Shown: one piece after another, positions 1-7,714 of the stretch
How the letters are laid out: every line of letters starts with the position of its first letter
How positions within the stretch are numbered: position 1 is the stretch's first letter
Assembly: GCF_003268635.1 (NCBI RefSeq)
Contig: NZ_CP029639.1
Location: 3,917,501 to 3,981,500, forward strand
Source: Paenibacillus sp. DCT19
GTDB lineage: Bacteria > Bacillota > Bacilli > Paenibacillales > Paenibacillaceae
Length of the DNA: 64,000 nucleotides
Direction of reading: 5' to 3'
The notes under the pieces: model-generated
Told to the model about the DNA's origin: nothing
Seen by the model: the letters and a program-made list of their open reading frames with translations, nothing else
The model's database searches: none
Position numbers and translations under genes: made by a program

Positions 1-212
1 TGTAGTTCCACCATTGTCCACCTCACGCATTGCTTCGATTTTAATTCCTACTAAAATGATCATATTAATAAATTTCTACTACATTGAACCTATCACACCC
101 AATGGTGAGGGTCAATTTCAATGATTTTATACCATTTATCAGTTTCTCTAATAAAGGACAAAAAACAACAAAACCACCCTCTCTAATGGAGGATGGTTTA
201 TGCATCATTTTA
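1..212. other. Window edge, no gene assigned
   Basis: The first two hundred bases hold no frame I can support. A minus-strand frame open from about position 57 to the left edge could be the start of a gene that continues outside the window, but no ribosome binding site precedes it. The stretch 65-212 is AT-rich and follows the stop codon of the HxlR-type regulator. Confidence 0.3.
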
Positions 213-602
213 TCAAGTTGTAATCGACGTTGGAGTGTAATCACTAAAACGATTTTCCAGCACTTTGTTTTTGTCACCATACATTTTGTCTAGATGGCTC
301 TCTCCCCACATACAAATCTGATCAATAATGTTCTGCAAGGTTAATCCGTACTCACTGATCTCATACTCTACTTTCGGAGGAATCTCGTAATAGACGATAC
401 GGTTTATAATTCCATGCTTTTCAAGCTCACGGAGTTGTTGGGTAAGCACTTTCTGGGTAATAGCGGGAATCGCTCTCCGCAGCTCACTTGTTCGTTTCCG
501 ACCGGATATCAATTGATGCAAAATGAGAATTCTCCACTTTCCGCCTACTAGTTCTAACAAAGCTTGTACACCGCTCTCATATTTCTTGGTTACTTCTTCC
601 AC
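213..602 (-). CDS. HxlR-family winged-helix transcriptional regulator
   Basis: A 129-residue HxlR-type DNA-binding protein. The family signature is clear: GGKWRILIL near residue 20, an ELRRAIPAITQKVLTQQL recognition region, then a wing with VEYEISEYG. The N-terminal cysteine that many family members use for quinone or hypochlorite sensing, normally just before the GGKW motif, is absent (the sequence there reads SGVQALLELVGGKW). The only cysteine is near residue 97. The gene is divergent from a flavodoxin-like NAD(P)H oxidoreductase, the usual arrangement for a repressor of an electrophile- or quinone-detoxifying enzyme. Palindromes in the shared intergenic region are likely operators. Family assignment is firm; the inducer is unknown. 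Confidence 0.92.
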   Translation of the reverse strand: MEEVTKKYESGVQALLELVGGKWRILILHQLISGRKRTSELRRAIPAITQKVLTQQLRELEKHGIINRIVYYEIPPKVEYEISEYGLTLQNIIDQICMWGESHLDKMYGDKNKVLENRFSDYTPTSITT

Positions 603-635
603 CCTAATCCTCCTCTATTCAAAGTTCTATTTCTA

Positions 636-695
636 GGTTACCCAAAGTAACCGAAGTACTCGAAGGTTTCTACAGCACCTTAAGGTGCGTACTTC
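636..695. promoter_or_regulatory. Candidate HxlR operators in divergent promoter region
   Basis: Two palindromes lie between the divergent regulator and oxidoreductase genes. GGTTAC-CCAAA-GTAACC (636-652) is a perfect inverted repeat with a 5-bp spacer. GCACCTTAAGGTGC (675-688) is a perfect 14-bp palindrome flanked by GAAGTAC (653-659) and GTACTTC (689-695). The second overlaps the likely -35 region of the oxidoreductase. Binding by the adjacent HxlR protein is inference. Confidence 0.6.
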
Positions 696-722
696 TCAGT
701 AGCACATCATGAAACTTATAAT
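693..722 (+). promoter_or_regulatory. Candidate sigma-A promoter of the oxidoreductase
   Basis: A perfect -10 hexamer TATAAT (717-722) lies 18 bases after a weak -35, TTCTCA (693-698). It is about 50 bases before the oxidoreductase start codon. The weak -35 overlaps the right arm of the flanking repeat, as expected for a repressed promoter. Confidence 0.5.
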
Positions 723-773
723 AACATCTGTCATCACGGATCACCAAAATGAGGTTAAAGGAAGGAATTAATC

Positions 774-1334
774 ATGAAAATTAAATTAGTTGTTACTCAT
801 CCTAGACAGGATTCTCTAACATTTGCTGTTATGAACCAATTTATCGTTGGTATAAAAGAGAATCACCATGAAGTCGATATTCTAGACTTGTATCATGATG
901 GATTTGACCCGCTGTATACCGCGGAAGATGAAAAGGATTGGCAGAATCCCAACAAGCATTATGCTCCTGCTATTCGTAAGGAAATGGATCGAATTCTTGA
1001 TGCCGATGCCATTGTACTGATCTTCCCTATTTGGTGGTATAGTGTGCCTTCGATGCTCAAGGCTTACTTGGATAAAATATGGAACATGGGACTGCTCCAC
1101 AAAGTTAATTCCAAAAAGACACTGTGGATTGGTTTGGCTGGAGGTACAGAGGCCGTTTTCGAAAAATATGGATACAGCGAGATGATTACGAATTATCTCA
1201 ACAACGGTATTGCTGGCTATGCAGGAATTCAACATTCCGATGTAGTCTTCCTTTATGAAACGCTCTCAGAATCCAGGCAACACATCGACGGCTTGCTGGA
1301 ACAAGCCTATCAACTAGGTAGAAGTTTTTCATGA
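774..1334 (+). CDS. Flavodoxin-fold NAD(P)H oxidoreductase (quinone reductase type)
   Basis: A 186-residue flavodoxin_2-fold enzyme of the KefF/MdaB/YwrO type, which reduces quinones or similar electrophiles with NAD(P)H through FMN. The N-terminal VVTHPRQDSLTFAV phosphate loop and the IFPIWWYSVPSMLKAYLD motif around residues 84-101 are typical. An AAAGGAAGGA ribosome binding site precedes the ATG. It is divergent from an HxlR regulator, with palindromic operators between them, so an inducible detoxification pair is likely. Physiological substrate unknown. Confidence 0.9.
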   Translation: MKIKLVVTHPRQDSLTFAVMNQFIVGIKENHHEVDILDLYHDGFDPLYTAEDEKDWQNPNKHYAPAIRKEMDRILDADAIVLIFPIWWYSVPSMLKAYLDKIWNMGLLHKVNSKKTLWIGLAGGTEAVFEKYGYSEMITNYLNNGIAGYAGIQHSDVVFLYETLSESRQHIDGLLEQAYQLGRSFS

Positions 1335-1384
1335 TTCACGCAGTGAAATGCAGGATTTGAGAAACTAACTCTACCATATTAAAT

Positions 1385-1447
1385 ATTGTTTTTTTATAAA
1401 AAATAAACCATCATTGGCATGGAATGATCCTTTTCCAATGATGGTTT
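1385..1447 (-). terminator. Rho-independent terminator of the ABC-F gene
   Basis: AAACCATCATTGG (1405-1417) pairs perfectly with CCAATGATGGTTT (1435-1447), a 13-bp stem. On the minus strand a T-rich tract (1385-1404) follows, so it ends the ABC-F transcript. It may also work for the convergent oxidoreductase gene. Confidence 0.8.
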
Positions 1448-1517
1448 ACCTAGTTCATCAACTCTAATGTGAGTTGAACGTTTAAATTTTCTTAAGACAG
1501 CTTTTCTACTTCAATTT

Positions 1518-3074
1518 CTAGAATACCTTCGTTGTCCATGATTCGCAGTTCCACGTTTCGGTAACAACGTCACGGTAAAATTCAGGTTCGTGAGAGATCA
1601 GCAAAATGCTGCCTTTGTATGCTTTGAGTGCACGTTTCAGTTCATCCTTCGCATCAACGTCCAGATGGTTCGTCGGCTCATCGAGTACAAGCAGGTTGGT
1701 TTCATTGTTGATCAGCTTGCACAAACGGACTTTCGCCTTTTCCCCACCACTAAGTACGGCAACTTTACTCTCGATATGCTTCGTTGTTAGTCCGCATTTC
1801 GCTAGAGCAGCACGTACTTCAAACTGGGTATAAGAAGGGAACTCCTGCCAGATCTCTTCGATACAAGTGTTGTAATTCGCATCCTTCATTTCTTGCTGGA
1901 AGTATCCAATCTCCAGATGTTCTCCGCGCTGCACAGTACCTTCCAGAGCTTGAATCTCTCCCAAAATGCTACGCATCAGCGTCGTTTTACCAATTCCGTT
2001 TGCGCCGACAAGCGCAATCTTCTGACCACGTTCCATACGCAAATCAAGCGGTCTGGACAATGGTTCATTATAACCAATCACAAGCCCTTTTGTTTCGAAA
2101 ATAAGCTTGCCAGAAGTTCTTGCATCACGGAAGTTAAACTGTGGCTTCGGCTTCTCCTTCGCCAGCTCAATAACATCCATTTTATCAAGCTTCTTCTGTC
2201 TGGACATCGCCATATTCCGCGTTGCCACACTTGCCTTGTTGCGAGCAACGAAGTCTTTGAGGTCAGCAATTTCCTGTTGTTGGCGCTTATAAGCCGACTC
2301 CAGTTGTTGCTTTTTCATCTCATACACTTCTTGGAAATGATCATAGTCTCCGACATAACGAGTCAGATCTTGATTTTCCATATGATAGATCAAGTTAATT
2401 ACGCTATTCAGGAATGGAATATCATGCGAGATCAGAATGAAGGCATTCTCATATTCCTGCAAGTAACGTTTCAACCATTCGATATGTTGCTCATCCAAAT
2501 AGTTCGTCGGCTCGTCCAGGAGCAAAATGTCAGGTTTCTCAAGCAGCAGCTTAGCAAGCAATACCTTCGTACGTTGTCCACCACTTAGATCGTTAACGTC
2601 TTTGTCCAAGCCAATGTCTGTAAGACCAAGACCACGTGCTGTCTCATCCACTTTAGCATCGATCATGTAAAAATCCTGGTTCGTCAACGTATCTTGGATC
2701 GTGCCAACATCCTCAAGCAGTTGCTCAAGCTCTTCTGGAGTCACATCTCCCATTTTGCCATACATGTCGTTCATTTCCTGCTCCATATCAAACAGATACT
2801 GGAACGCACCGCGAAGTACATCACGAATGGATTGTCCTTTGCTTAATACGGCATGCTGATCCAAATAACCTACACGCATCCGCTTGGACCATTCCACCTT
2901 GCCCTCGTCTGGCTGGAGTTTACCTGTAATAATGTTCATGAAGGTTGATTTACCTTCACCATTGGCTCCAATTAATCCAATGTGTTCGCCTTTCAGGAGG
3001 CGGAAAGATACGTCAGTAAAGATAGCACGGTCACCGAAACCGTGACTTAATTTTTCCACATTTAATATACTCAT
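1518..3074 (-). CDS. ABC-F family ATPase (YkpA/YbiT-like)
   Basis: A 518-residue soluble protein with two tandem ABC ATPase domains and no membrane segments, the ABC-F layout. Each half has a Walker A (GANGEGKST near residue 36; GANGIGKTT near 355), an ABC signature (LSGGQRTKV; LSGGEKAKV) and a Walker B (ILLLDEPTNYLD; LLVLDEPTNHLD). The charged linker around residues 245-320 corresponds to the ABC-F P-site tRNA interaction motif. Members act at the ribosome in translation control or antibiotic protection. The sequence looks closest to the housekeeping YkpA/YbiT group rather than to known resistance factors, but that is a judgement from general resemblance. Single gene with its own terminator. 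Confidence 0.93.
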   Translation of the reverse strand: MSILNVEKLSHGFGDRAIFTDVSFRLLKGEHIGLIGANGEGKSTFMNIITGKLQPDEGKVEWSKRMRVGYLDQHAVLSKGQSIRDVLRGAFQYLFDMEQEMNDMYGKMGDVTPEELEQLLEDVGTIQDTLTNQDFYMIDAKVDETARGLGLTDIGLDKDVNDLSGGQRTKVLLAKLLLEKPDILLLDEPTNYLDEQHIEWLKRYLQEYENAFILISHDIPFLNSVINLIYHMENQDLTRYVGDYDHFQEVYEMKKQQLESAYKRQQQEIADLKDFVARNKASVATRNMAMSRQKKLDKMDVIELAKEKPKPQFNFRDARTSGKLIFETKGLVIGYNEPLSRPLDLRMERGQKIALVGANGIGKTTLMRSILGEIQALEGTVQRGEHLEIGYFQQEMKDANYNTCIEEIWQEFPSYTQFEVRAALAKCGLTTKHIESKVAVLSGGEKAKVRLCKLINNETNLLVLDEPTNHLDVDAKDELKRALKAYKGSILLISHEPEFYRDVVTETWNCESWTTKVF

Positions 3075-3276
3075 TCATGACACCTTTTCTATATAGACTT
3101 ATTCTTGTATATTATAAGCGTTCTATCCTGTACAACTCAACGTCAACTTTTAAAATTTTAAGTTAGATATTTCTATTGGCCAAGTTTTCTCTTATGAATT
3201 TATCTAAACATGACGTACACCGGTTAACATTTGCCATTAAAGATGAGATAGGGTAAAATTTGACCTTAAAGTGCGT

Positions 3277-3443
3277 GTTCAAAAAGAGCGGTTTTCAGTA
3301 CCAAGCAGATGGGATGAAGATAGAAATGGAGTAGCGGAGCGTAGGCAAAACTACGTGAGCAACGGACATTTCGGCTGAATCCCATATTCGACGCTGAGAT
3401 GCTACTCGCGCATCCTTCGTAATCAAAAGCGGACTTTTTTAAC
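3277..3443. repeat. About 167-bp intergenic element with imperfect terminal inverted repeats
   Basis: The ends, GTTCAAAAAGAGCGGTTTT (3277-3295) and the reverse complement of 3425-3443, match at 15 of 19 positions. Inside are nested inverted pairs: ATGGGAT/ATCCCAT, GAGTAGC/GCTACTC and GTAG/CTAC around a short AAAA loop. There is no open frame. It has the size and shape of a miniature inverted-repeat element. It fills most of the gap 3075-3490, which contains no gene. I found no second copy in this window. Confidence 0.55.
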
Positions 3444-3499
3444 AACCTCTCAAACTATTAATAAGAACGGAGCTCTAGGCAGAGCATTAGGTGAACATA

Positions 3500-3964
3500 A
3501 TGATTGAAGTAAAACAATCCAAATTAGGTGATGGTGAATTCAACCGCGGGGTTTTTGCTACCGTTAATATTCCTAAAGGACAGTTGTTCCACCAAGCACC
3601 AGTTGTCCCTTATCCTAACGAAGATCATGAGCATATTGAGAAAACAATTCTTGAAGATTACGTATTTGAATACGGGGCTAATCATACAGCGATCCTGCTT
3701 GGATATGGGAGCTTGATTAACCACTCCTACGAGCCAAATGCAACTTACGAGATCAACTTTGAAAATCACACATTTGATTTTTATGCGTATACGGACATTC
3801 AAGCAGGCGACGAGGTGCTGATTAATTATAACGGCGAGGAAGACAACATGGATCCACTATGGTTCCTTGATGATTATGAAGAGCGCATGCGTGAGTTGAA
3901 CGAAGCAGAGGACAACAGTGAGGATAACGCGGACTCCAATTCTGAAGCTAAAGATTCGAATTAA
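3500..3964 (+). CDS. SET domain-containing protein
   Basis: A short protein (154 residues from the preferred ATG) that is nearly all SET domain, the fold of protein lysine methyltransferases. Visible features are RGVFATVNIPKG at the N-terminus, GYGSLINHSYEPNA containing the NHS cofactor-binding motif, and AGDEVLINYNG near the C-terminal catalytic tyrosine region. There is no pre- or post-SET cysteine cluster. An acidic, low-complexity tail ends the protein. An in-frame GTG at 3491 is possible, but AGGTGA is better placed for the ATG at 3500. Bacterial SET proteins of this size are common in Paenibacillus and Bacillus; the substrate is unknown. Confidence 0.85.
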   Translation: MIEVKQSKLGDGEFNRGVFATVNIPKGQLFHQAPVVPYPNEDHEHIEKTILEDYVFEYGANHTAILLGYGSLINHSYEPNATYEINFENHTFDFYAYTDIQAGDEVLINYNGEEDNMDPLWFLDDYEERMRELNEAEDNSEDNADSNSEAKDSN

Positions 3965-4055
3965 AAGTAGTGCAGATCTGTGCACCATTCTGATGCCTTA
4001 TTTTTTAAAATAAGCAACGATCAAAATTCACATGATGCAAACACAATATAAACAC

Positions 4056-4087
4056 AAAGACGGGGCTATTCAGCACCGTCTTTTTTT
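4056..4087 (+). terminator. Terminator after the SET-domain gene
   Basis: AAAGACGG (4056-4063) pairs with CCGTCTTT (4076-4083), followed by a run of T. It also faces the convergent DUF1349 gene, which ends at 4111. Confidence 0.8.
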
Positions 4088-4110
4088 GCGTTTATCCAAA
4101 TTTCATACAT

Positions 4111-4719
4111 TCAATCTAGAATAGGCGGGTCGGTATGCAAATCTTCATCAGGTGCTGTTGATCTCCACTTCGTAAACGCAACCTCGAATCCCGCACGCTT
4201 CGGCGAGCATAAAAATGGCCCTGCTTGCTTGTTCTCAGTGTATGCAAACCTTGCAACACGAATCGTCCGCCATGCATGTTCATCCGTGCGGGCACGAATT
4301 ACAACAGCTTCGTTATGATACGATGCGCGTATGGTAACGATCCGTCCACCCCATTCGGGTACGGGTGATAGCGACCAATCCGAGTAGCCATCTGTGACGA
4401 CCGCTCCCACATGTGCCACGCCGTCATTTACTTCGACACCTGCCTTGATCCATTGATTCGAACCATGCCAGAGCATCAGCCCTGCTTGATCATACAACTC
4501 CGTAAATGAGCTCAAATCAAATGAAACCTCAATCGCCTCGTTGCCCTCCCAAGCTTCAAGTAAGGCATGTCCACTTTGATGAACGAATCCATAAAAGGTT
4601 TTCTCCCAAAAGTCACTGCCTTCCTTCGCTTCTACAATAAGTCGTTCACCATCCATCCGAGTAGCTACCGGTTCAGTTGTCCATGTCCCTGCTTGACGCT
4701 TAAGAAAATCTGATGTCAT
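4111..4719 (-). CDS. DUF1349 domain protein
   Basis: About 202 residues forming one DUF1349 unit, a concanavalin-like beta-sandwich fold. Typical motifs are the GSDFWEKTFYGFVHQSGHALL segment, LMLWHGSNQWIKAGVE and the SDWSLSPVPEW loop. There is no signal peptide. The frame is open to an ATG at 4752, but AAAGGA immediately precedes the ATG pair at 4722/4719, which I prefer. Function is uncharacterised; the family is related by fold to carbohydrate-binding sandwiches. It stands alone between two plus-strand genes. Confidence 0.85.
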   Translation of the reverse strand: MTSDFLKRQAGTWTTEPVATRMDGERLIVEAKEGSDFWEKTFYGFVHQSGHALLEAWEGNEAIEVSFDLSSFTELYDQAGLMLWHGSNQWIKAGVEVNDGVAHVGAVVTDGYSDWSLSPVPEWGGRIVTIRASYHNEAVVIRARTDEHAWRTIRVARFAYTENKQAGPFLCSPKRAGFEVAFTKWRSTAPDEDLHTDPPILD

Positions 4720-4943
4720 CATTCTCATCCTTTCTATGCTTAATATCCCCATGCTTCATACTTCGGCAAGCAAGCTTGCGGCACCTCTAACAAGCAAGAG
4801 TACTCATACTTAATACCCTCAGTTTCACTCTAATGATCAAAAAAATGCGTTGATTCGTTGTGAAAGTGGTATAATGAAAGAAGAAGTAAGTTTCAACCAT
4901 TTACATTCATGACTTCGGTCAACCTATAAAGGAGTGTAACGAT

Positions 4944-5312
4944 ATGCATATTCAAATTACAGATCTTGCTGCTGCTCGGCTAACAGAGAGCTTGAACGAT
5001 CAACCCGGATATTTCAAAGTATTCTATGATACCGAAGGATGCGGCTGTAATGGAATCATTGTCATTTTGCTTATCGATGAACCTGCTGCACTAGATGAAC
5101 AGATTGAGACCAACCTGGTTCCATTCTATGTTGATCCGAAACAGCAATTGAACCTTGAACAGCAGATGAAACTGGACACAGAGCAGAATTATGCCTCATT
5201 CACCTTAAGCAGTGACGCTGGTGTACTTAGTAGCAACGTGCGTGTGAGAGATATACGTGCTGTAGCCGCTGGCAGTTCCAGTGCATCCGACGCCGCTTGT
5301 TCATTGAAATAA
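4944..5312 (+). CDS. HesB/IscA-like Fe-S biosynthesis-family protein
   Basis: A 122-residue protein with the HesB/IscA-like fold, closest in look to the short YqkB group of Bacilli. The cysteines sit in EGCGCNG (near residues 31-37), and a further cysteine lies in the C-terminal tail (ASDAACSLK). The classic A-type layout (one cysteine near residue 35 plus a CGCG tail) is not fully preserved, so a true cluster-carrier role is uncertain. Good AAGGAG ribosome binding site and a strong terminator: a single-gene unit. Confidence 0.82.
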   Translation: MHIQITDLAAARLTESLNDQPGYFKVFYDTEGCGCNGIIVILLIDEPAALDEQIETNLVPFYVDPKQQLNLEQQMKLDTEQNYASFTLSSDAGVLSSNVRVRDIRAVAAGSSSASDAACSLK

Positions 5313-5352
5313 ACGCATATTCCATCAAACGATAATGTGAATTGGTACATCT

Positions 5353-5384
5353 AAGACGTTGCAGTTATTGCAACGTCTTTTTAT
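5353..5384 (+). terminator. Strong terminator after the HesB-like gene
   Basis: AAGACGTTGCA (5353-5363) and TGCAACGTCTT (5369-5379) form a perfect 11-bp stem with a 5-base loop, followed by TTTTTAT. Confidence 0.92.
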
Positions 5385-5555
5385 ATCTATTTATCCTTTT
5401 ATTGTAGCTCTATCTCTTTTTGCATCTCTACCATCAATTCAAATAGAAGATGAATCAACTTTGTTTACAACTCGGAAACAATTGGAGAACCTATGGATAT
5501 AATCCTCTAGTATACTCGGTATATAGATTGATATAACCGAGGAGGAACACACATC

Positions 5556-6329
5556 ATGAAATCATTGTCTCGTAAATCCATTATTTCTACTATACTAGTT
5601 GGCTCTGTCGTAGCCGGCTCTGCATTCACTACGCTCCCATTAAATCATACACTTACTCCAGTAGCATCGGCTGCAAGCTCAAGCTTCACACAATTCTTGC
5701 ATGATAATGCACCAGGACGTACGATCAAAACTATTAAAAATGTAGCAACTGTAACGAATGTCTCCAGCACGGTTGTGCTTGTTAACAAGAAGAGAAATCT
5801 ACCTTCAACTTATACTCCTCAAGATCTAGTTGTGCCTAATATTCCTTTTAGCTTCTCCGGTTCCAGCCCGAAGAAGCAAATGCGTAAAGTTGCCGCGACT
5901 GCGATCGAGAAATTATTTGCTGCGGCAAAAAAAGACGGCATTGATATCAAAGCTGTGTCAGGTTATCGTTCCTATGCAACGCAAAAGTCTATCTTTGACC
6001 GCAATGCGAGTATTAAAGGTGAAGCGGTGGCAAATAAAACAAGTGCTCGACCAGGTCAGAGTGAGCATCAGACTGGACTTGCCATGGATATATCCAGTGC
6101 CTCTGCTGGTTACGATCTACAACAAAGCTTTGGCAATACCAAGGAAGGTAAGTGGCTAAAAGCTAACGCGCACAAATACGGATTCATCATTCGTTATGGC
6201 AAAGATCAGGAGAAATTAACAGGTTATTCGTATGAGCCATGGCATGTACGCTATGTCGGCGTATATATTGCAGGTGAAATTACAAGCCAAAAACTGACGC
6301 TTGAACAATATTTAGAGCGTGCCAAATAA
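5556..6329 (+). CDS. D-alanyl-D-alanine carboxypeptidase, VanY/M15B family
   Basis: A 257-residue exported zinc peptidase that trims the terminal D-alanine of peptidoglycan stem peptides. A signal peptide covers roughly residues 1-40, ending near ASAAS. The catalytic domain has VSGYRSYATQ, the zinc motif SEHQTGLAMDIS (His and Asp ligands) and EPWHVRYVG with the third zinc ligand His and a catalytic Glu upstream. An AGGAGG site precedes the ATG. Neighbours are unrelated, so it is likely a housekeeping wall-remodelling enzyme rather than part of a vancomycin-resistance cluster. Confidence 0.93.
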   Translation: MKSLSRKSIISTILVGSVVAGSAFTTLPLNHTLTPVASAASSSFTQFLHDNAPGRTIKTIKNVATVTNVSSTVVLVNKKRNLPSTYTPQDLVVPNIPFSFSGSSPKKQMRKVAATAIEKLFAAAKKDGIDIKAVSGYRSYATQKSIFDRNASIKGEAVANKTSARPGQSEHQTGLAMDISSASAGYDLQQSFGNTKEGKWLKANAHKYGFIIRYGKDQEKLTGYSYEPWHVRYVGVYIAGEITSQKLTLEQYLERAK

Positions 6330-6545
6330 GATTAGCAACACCGGACACATTCATTCATATTATCTAAAGGACCAAAGGATGATGGTGGCAGGACACTACC
6401 TATGCTCACCATCTCATATAGATCAGCTATGATTGGAGCAAGAAGAGGTATTGATAGCTCTTCTTGCTCCCCCCCTATTTCATTATTCATACATACACCT
6501 AATCACGTACTCTTCCATTATCCCTTACGTTGTCATTCCAGCAAG

Positions 6546-6785
6546 TCATGCAAAAGCTATTCTTTTGAATACTACGGGTAATCGTTTCACGCCTTCTGTT
6601 CCAGCCCAGGAACCGACTCCGGCTAATAATGCATTGTGAGATAAGTACAGTGCGAGATTATATACGAGGGTTCCCAAAATAATTTCCAAGACGAAAAAGC
6701 GTTTTATGGCAGAGGATTCAATGACATACACCCGAAATTCAGGATGAGCATTCATGGTTTTTAGACGTGTAATAAAGCTTTTCAT
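6546..6785 (-). CDS. Small putative membrane protein, unknown function
   Basis: A 79-residue frame with an excellent ribosome binding site (CTGAGGTGA 5 bases before ATG). It has a basic N-terminal third and one hydrophobic segment (about residues 30-53, FFVLEIILGTLVYNLAL) followed by a glycine-rich, basic tail. I do not recognise a family. The intact frame, start signal and membrane-protein composition support a real gene. It is convergent with the carboxypeptidase gene and divergent from the nitroreductase. Confidence 0.6.
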   Translation of the reverse strand: MKSFITRLKTMNAHPEFRVYVIESSAIKRFFVLEIILGTLVYNLALYLSHNALLAGVGSWAGTEGVKRLPVVFKRIAFA

Positions 6786-6852
6786 GAATCACCTCAGACT
6801 GTTTTATTTTACATTATGGCAAACCCATCTTGTCTTATTCAGAAAATAATAC

Positions 6853-6881
6853 TTACATAAAGTAACTAAGTGTGTTATAGT
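6853..6881 (+). promoter_or_regulatory. Nitroreductase promoter with TTAC-N5-GTAA operator
   Basis: The -35-like TTACAT (6853-6858) and -10 TATAGT (6876-6881) are 17 bases apart. The inverted repeat TTAC-ATAAA-GTAA (6853-6865) covers the -35. It has the same core and spacer length as the operator beside the HxlR gene (TTAC-CCAAA-GTAA), so one regulator may control both promoters. Confidence 0.5.
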
Positions 6882-6917
6882 CAGTTTATAAATCATACAT
6901 AAGCGAGGTAAGCTACC

Positions 6918-7550
6918 ATGAGTGAGCTGGAGAGATTAGTTAAAGAGCGTAGATCGGCCGTTATTTTTGAAGAAGGAATTGAGATTTCAGAAGCTGAGTT
7001 GCAGGAAATGTTCGCACTGAATAAATTCGCACCCTCTGCCTTCAATCTACAACATACGCATTATCTGGTGATTACGGATGCAGCACAGAAAGAGAAAGTA
7101 TACGAAGCTTCACAGCAATATAAAGTAAAAACAGCCTCAGCTGTTATTGTCGTCTTAGGCGATGTCAACGCACACCACCATATCCAGACAATCAACGAAG
7201 GTCTGTTGAATCTAGGGGCTCTCACTCCGTTCCAATATGAACAGGAATCGCAGAGCGTCATTGAATTTTATGAAACACGCGGCAAGTTCTTCCAACGTGA
7301 GGATGCGATTCGCAATGCCAGCCTGTCTGCCATGCAATTGATGCTGATCGCACAGGATCGTGGCTGGGATACCTGCCCTATGATTGGCTTTGACGCTGAA
7401 GAGCTACAACGTAGCTTGGATATTCCTGCACATTATGTACCTGCGATGCTGATCACCATGGGCAAAAAATCCGAAGCGAAGCAGCGCCCTCGTGGGTATC
7501 GTAAACCAATTCATGAATATGTTAGCTTTAACAAAATGAGTGCCGAATAA
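6918..7550 (+). CDS. Nitroreductase-family FMN oxidoreductase
   Basis: A 210-residue nitroreductase-fold protein. The N-terminal VKERRSAVIFEEG and FAPSAFNLQHTHYLVI motifs bind FMN; SLSAMQLMLIAQDRGWDTCPMIGFD and the C-terminal PRGYRKPIHEYV are also characteristic. Enzymes of this type (YodC/YdfN/HypO-like) reduce quinones, nitroaromatics or disulfide-stress products with NAD(P)H. In Bacillus such genes are often controlled by HxlR-family repressors, and the promoter here carries an operator-like repeat matching the one near position 640. The natural substrate is unknown. Confidence 0.9.
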   Translation: MSELERLVKERRSAVIFEEGIEISEAELQEMFALNKFAPSAFNLQHTHYLVITDAAQKEKVYEASQQYKVKTASAVIVVLGDVNAHHHIQTINEGLLNLGALTPFQYEQESQSVIEFYETRGKFFQREDAIRNASLSAMQLMLIAQDRGWDTCPMIGFDAEELQRSLDIPAHYVPAMLITMGKKSEAKQRPRGYRKPIHEYVSFNKMSAE

Positions 7551-7601
7551 CATCAGATTGACCACCGCACTTTAATCCGATTTCATCTGAGATATTCGAA
7601 T

Positions 7602-7646
7602 AAAAGGCTATTCACCAGACCACGCGTATCTGGGAATAGCCTTTTT
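7602..7646. terminator. Bidirectional terminator
   Basis: AAAAGGCTATTC (7603-7614) pairs with GAATAGCCTTTTT (7634-7646), with extra CCAGA/TCTGG pairing inside. An A-run on the left and T-run on the right suit both the nitroreductase gene and the convergent leucine-rich-repeat gene. Confidence 0.85.
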
Positions 7647-7714
7647 GGATACAGAAAGTTCACATCGTGTTCTATTTTCATCCATGAATCTATCCATTTT
7701 AATCATGGATGTCC

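Noticed and set aside
1893..2588. Long plus-strand open frame opposite the ABC-F gene
   Set aside because: It lies entirely antisense to a clearly coding ATPase gene and has no ribosome site or protein-like composition.
4944..5312. Certain iron-sulfur carrier assignment
   Set aside because: The cysteine layout of classic IscA is not fully preserved, so only family membership is claimed.
6433..6639. 68-codon plus-strand frame after the carboxypeptidase gene
   Set aside because: No ribosome site, and it overlaps the better-supported minus-strand small protein gene.
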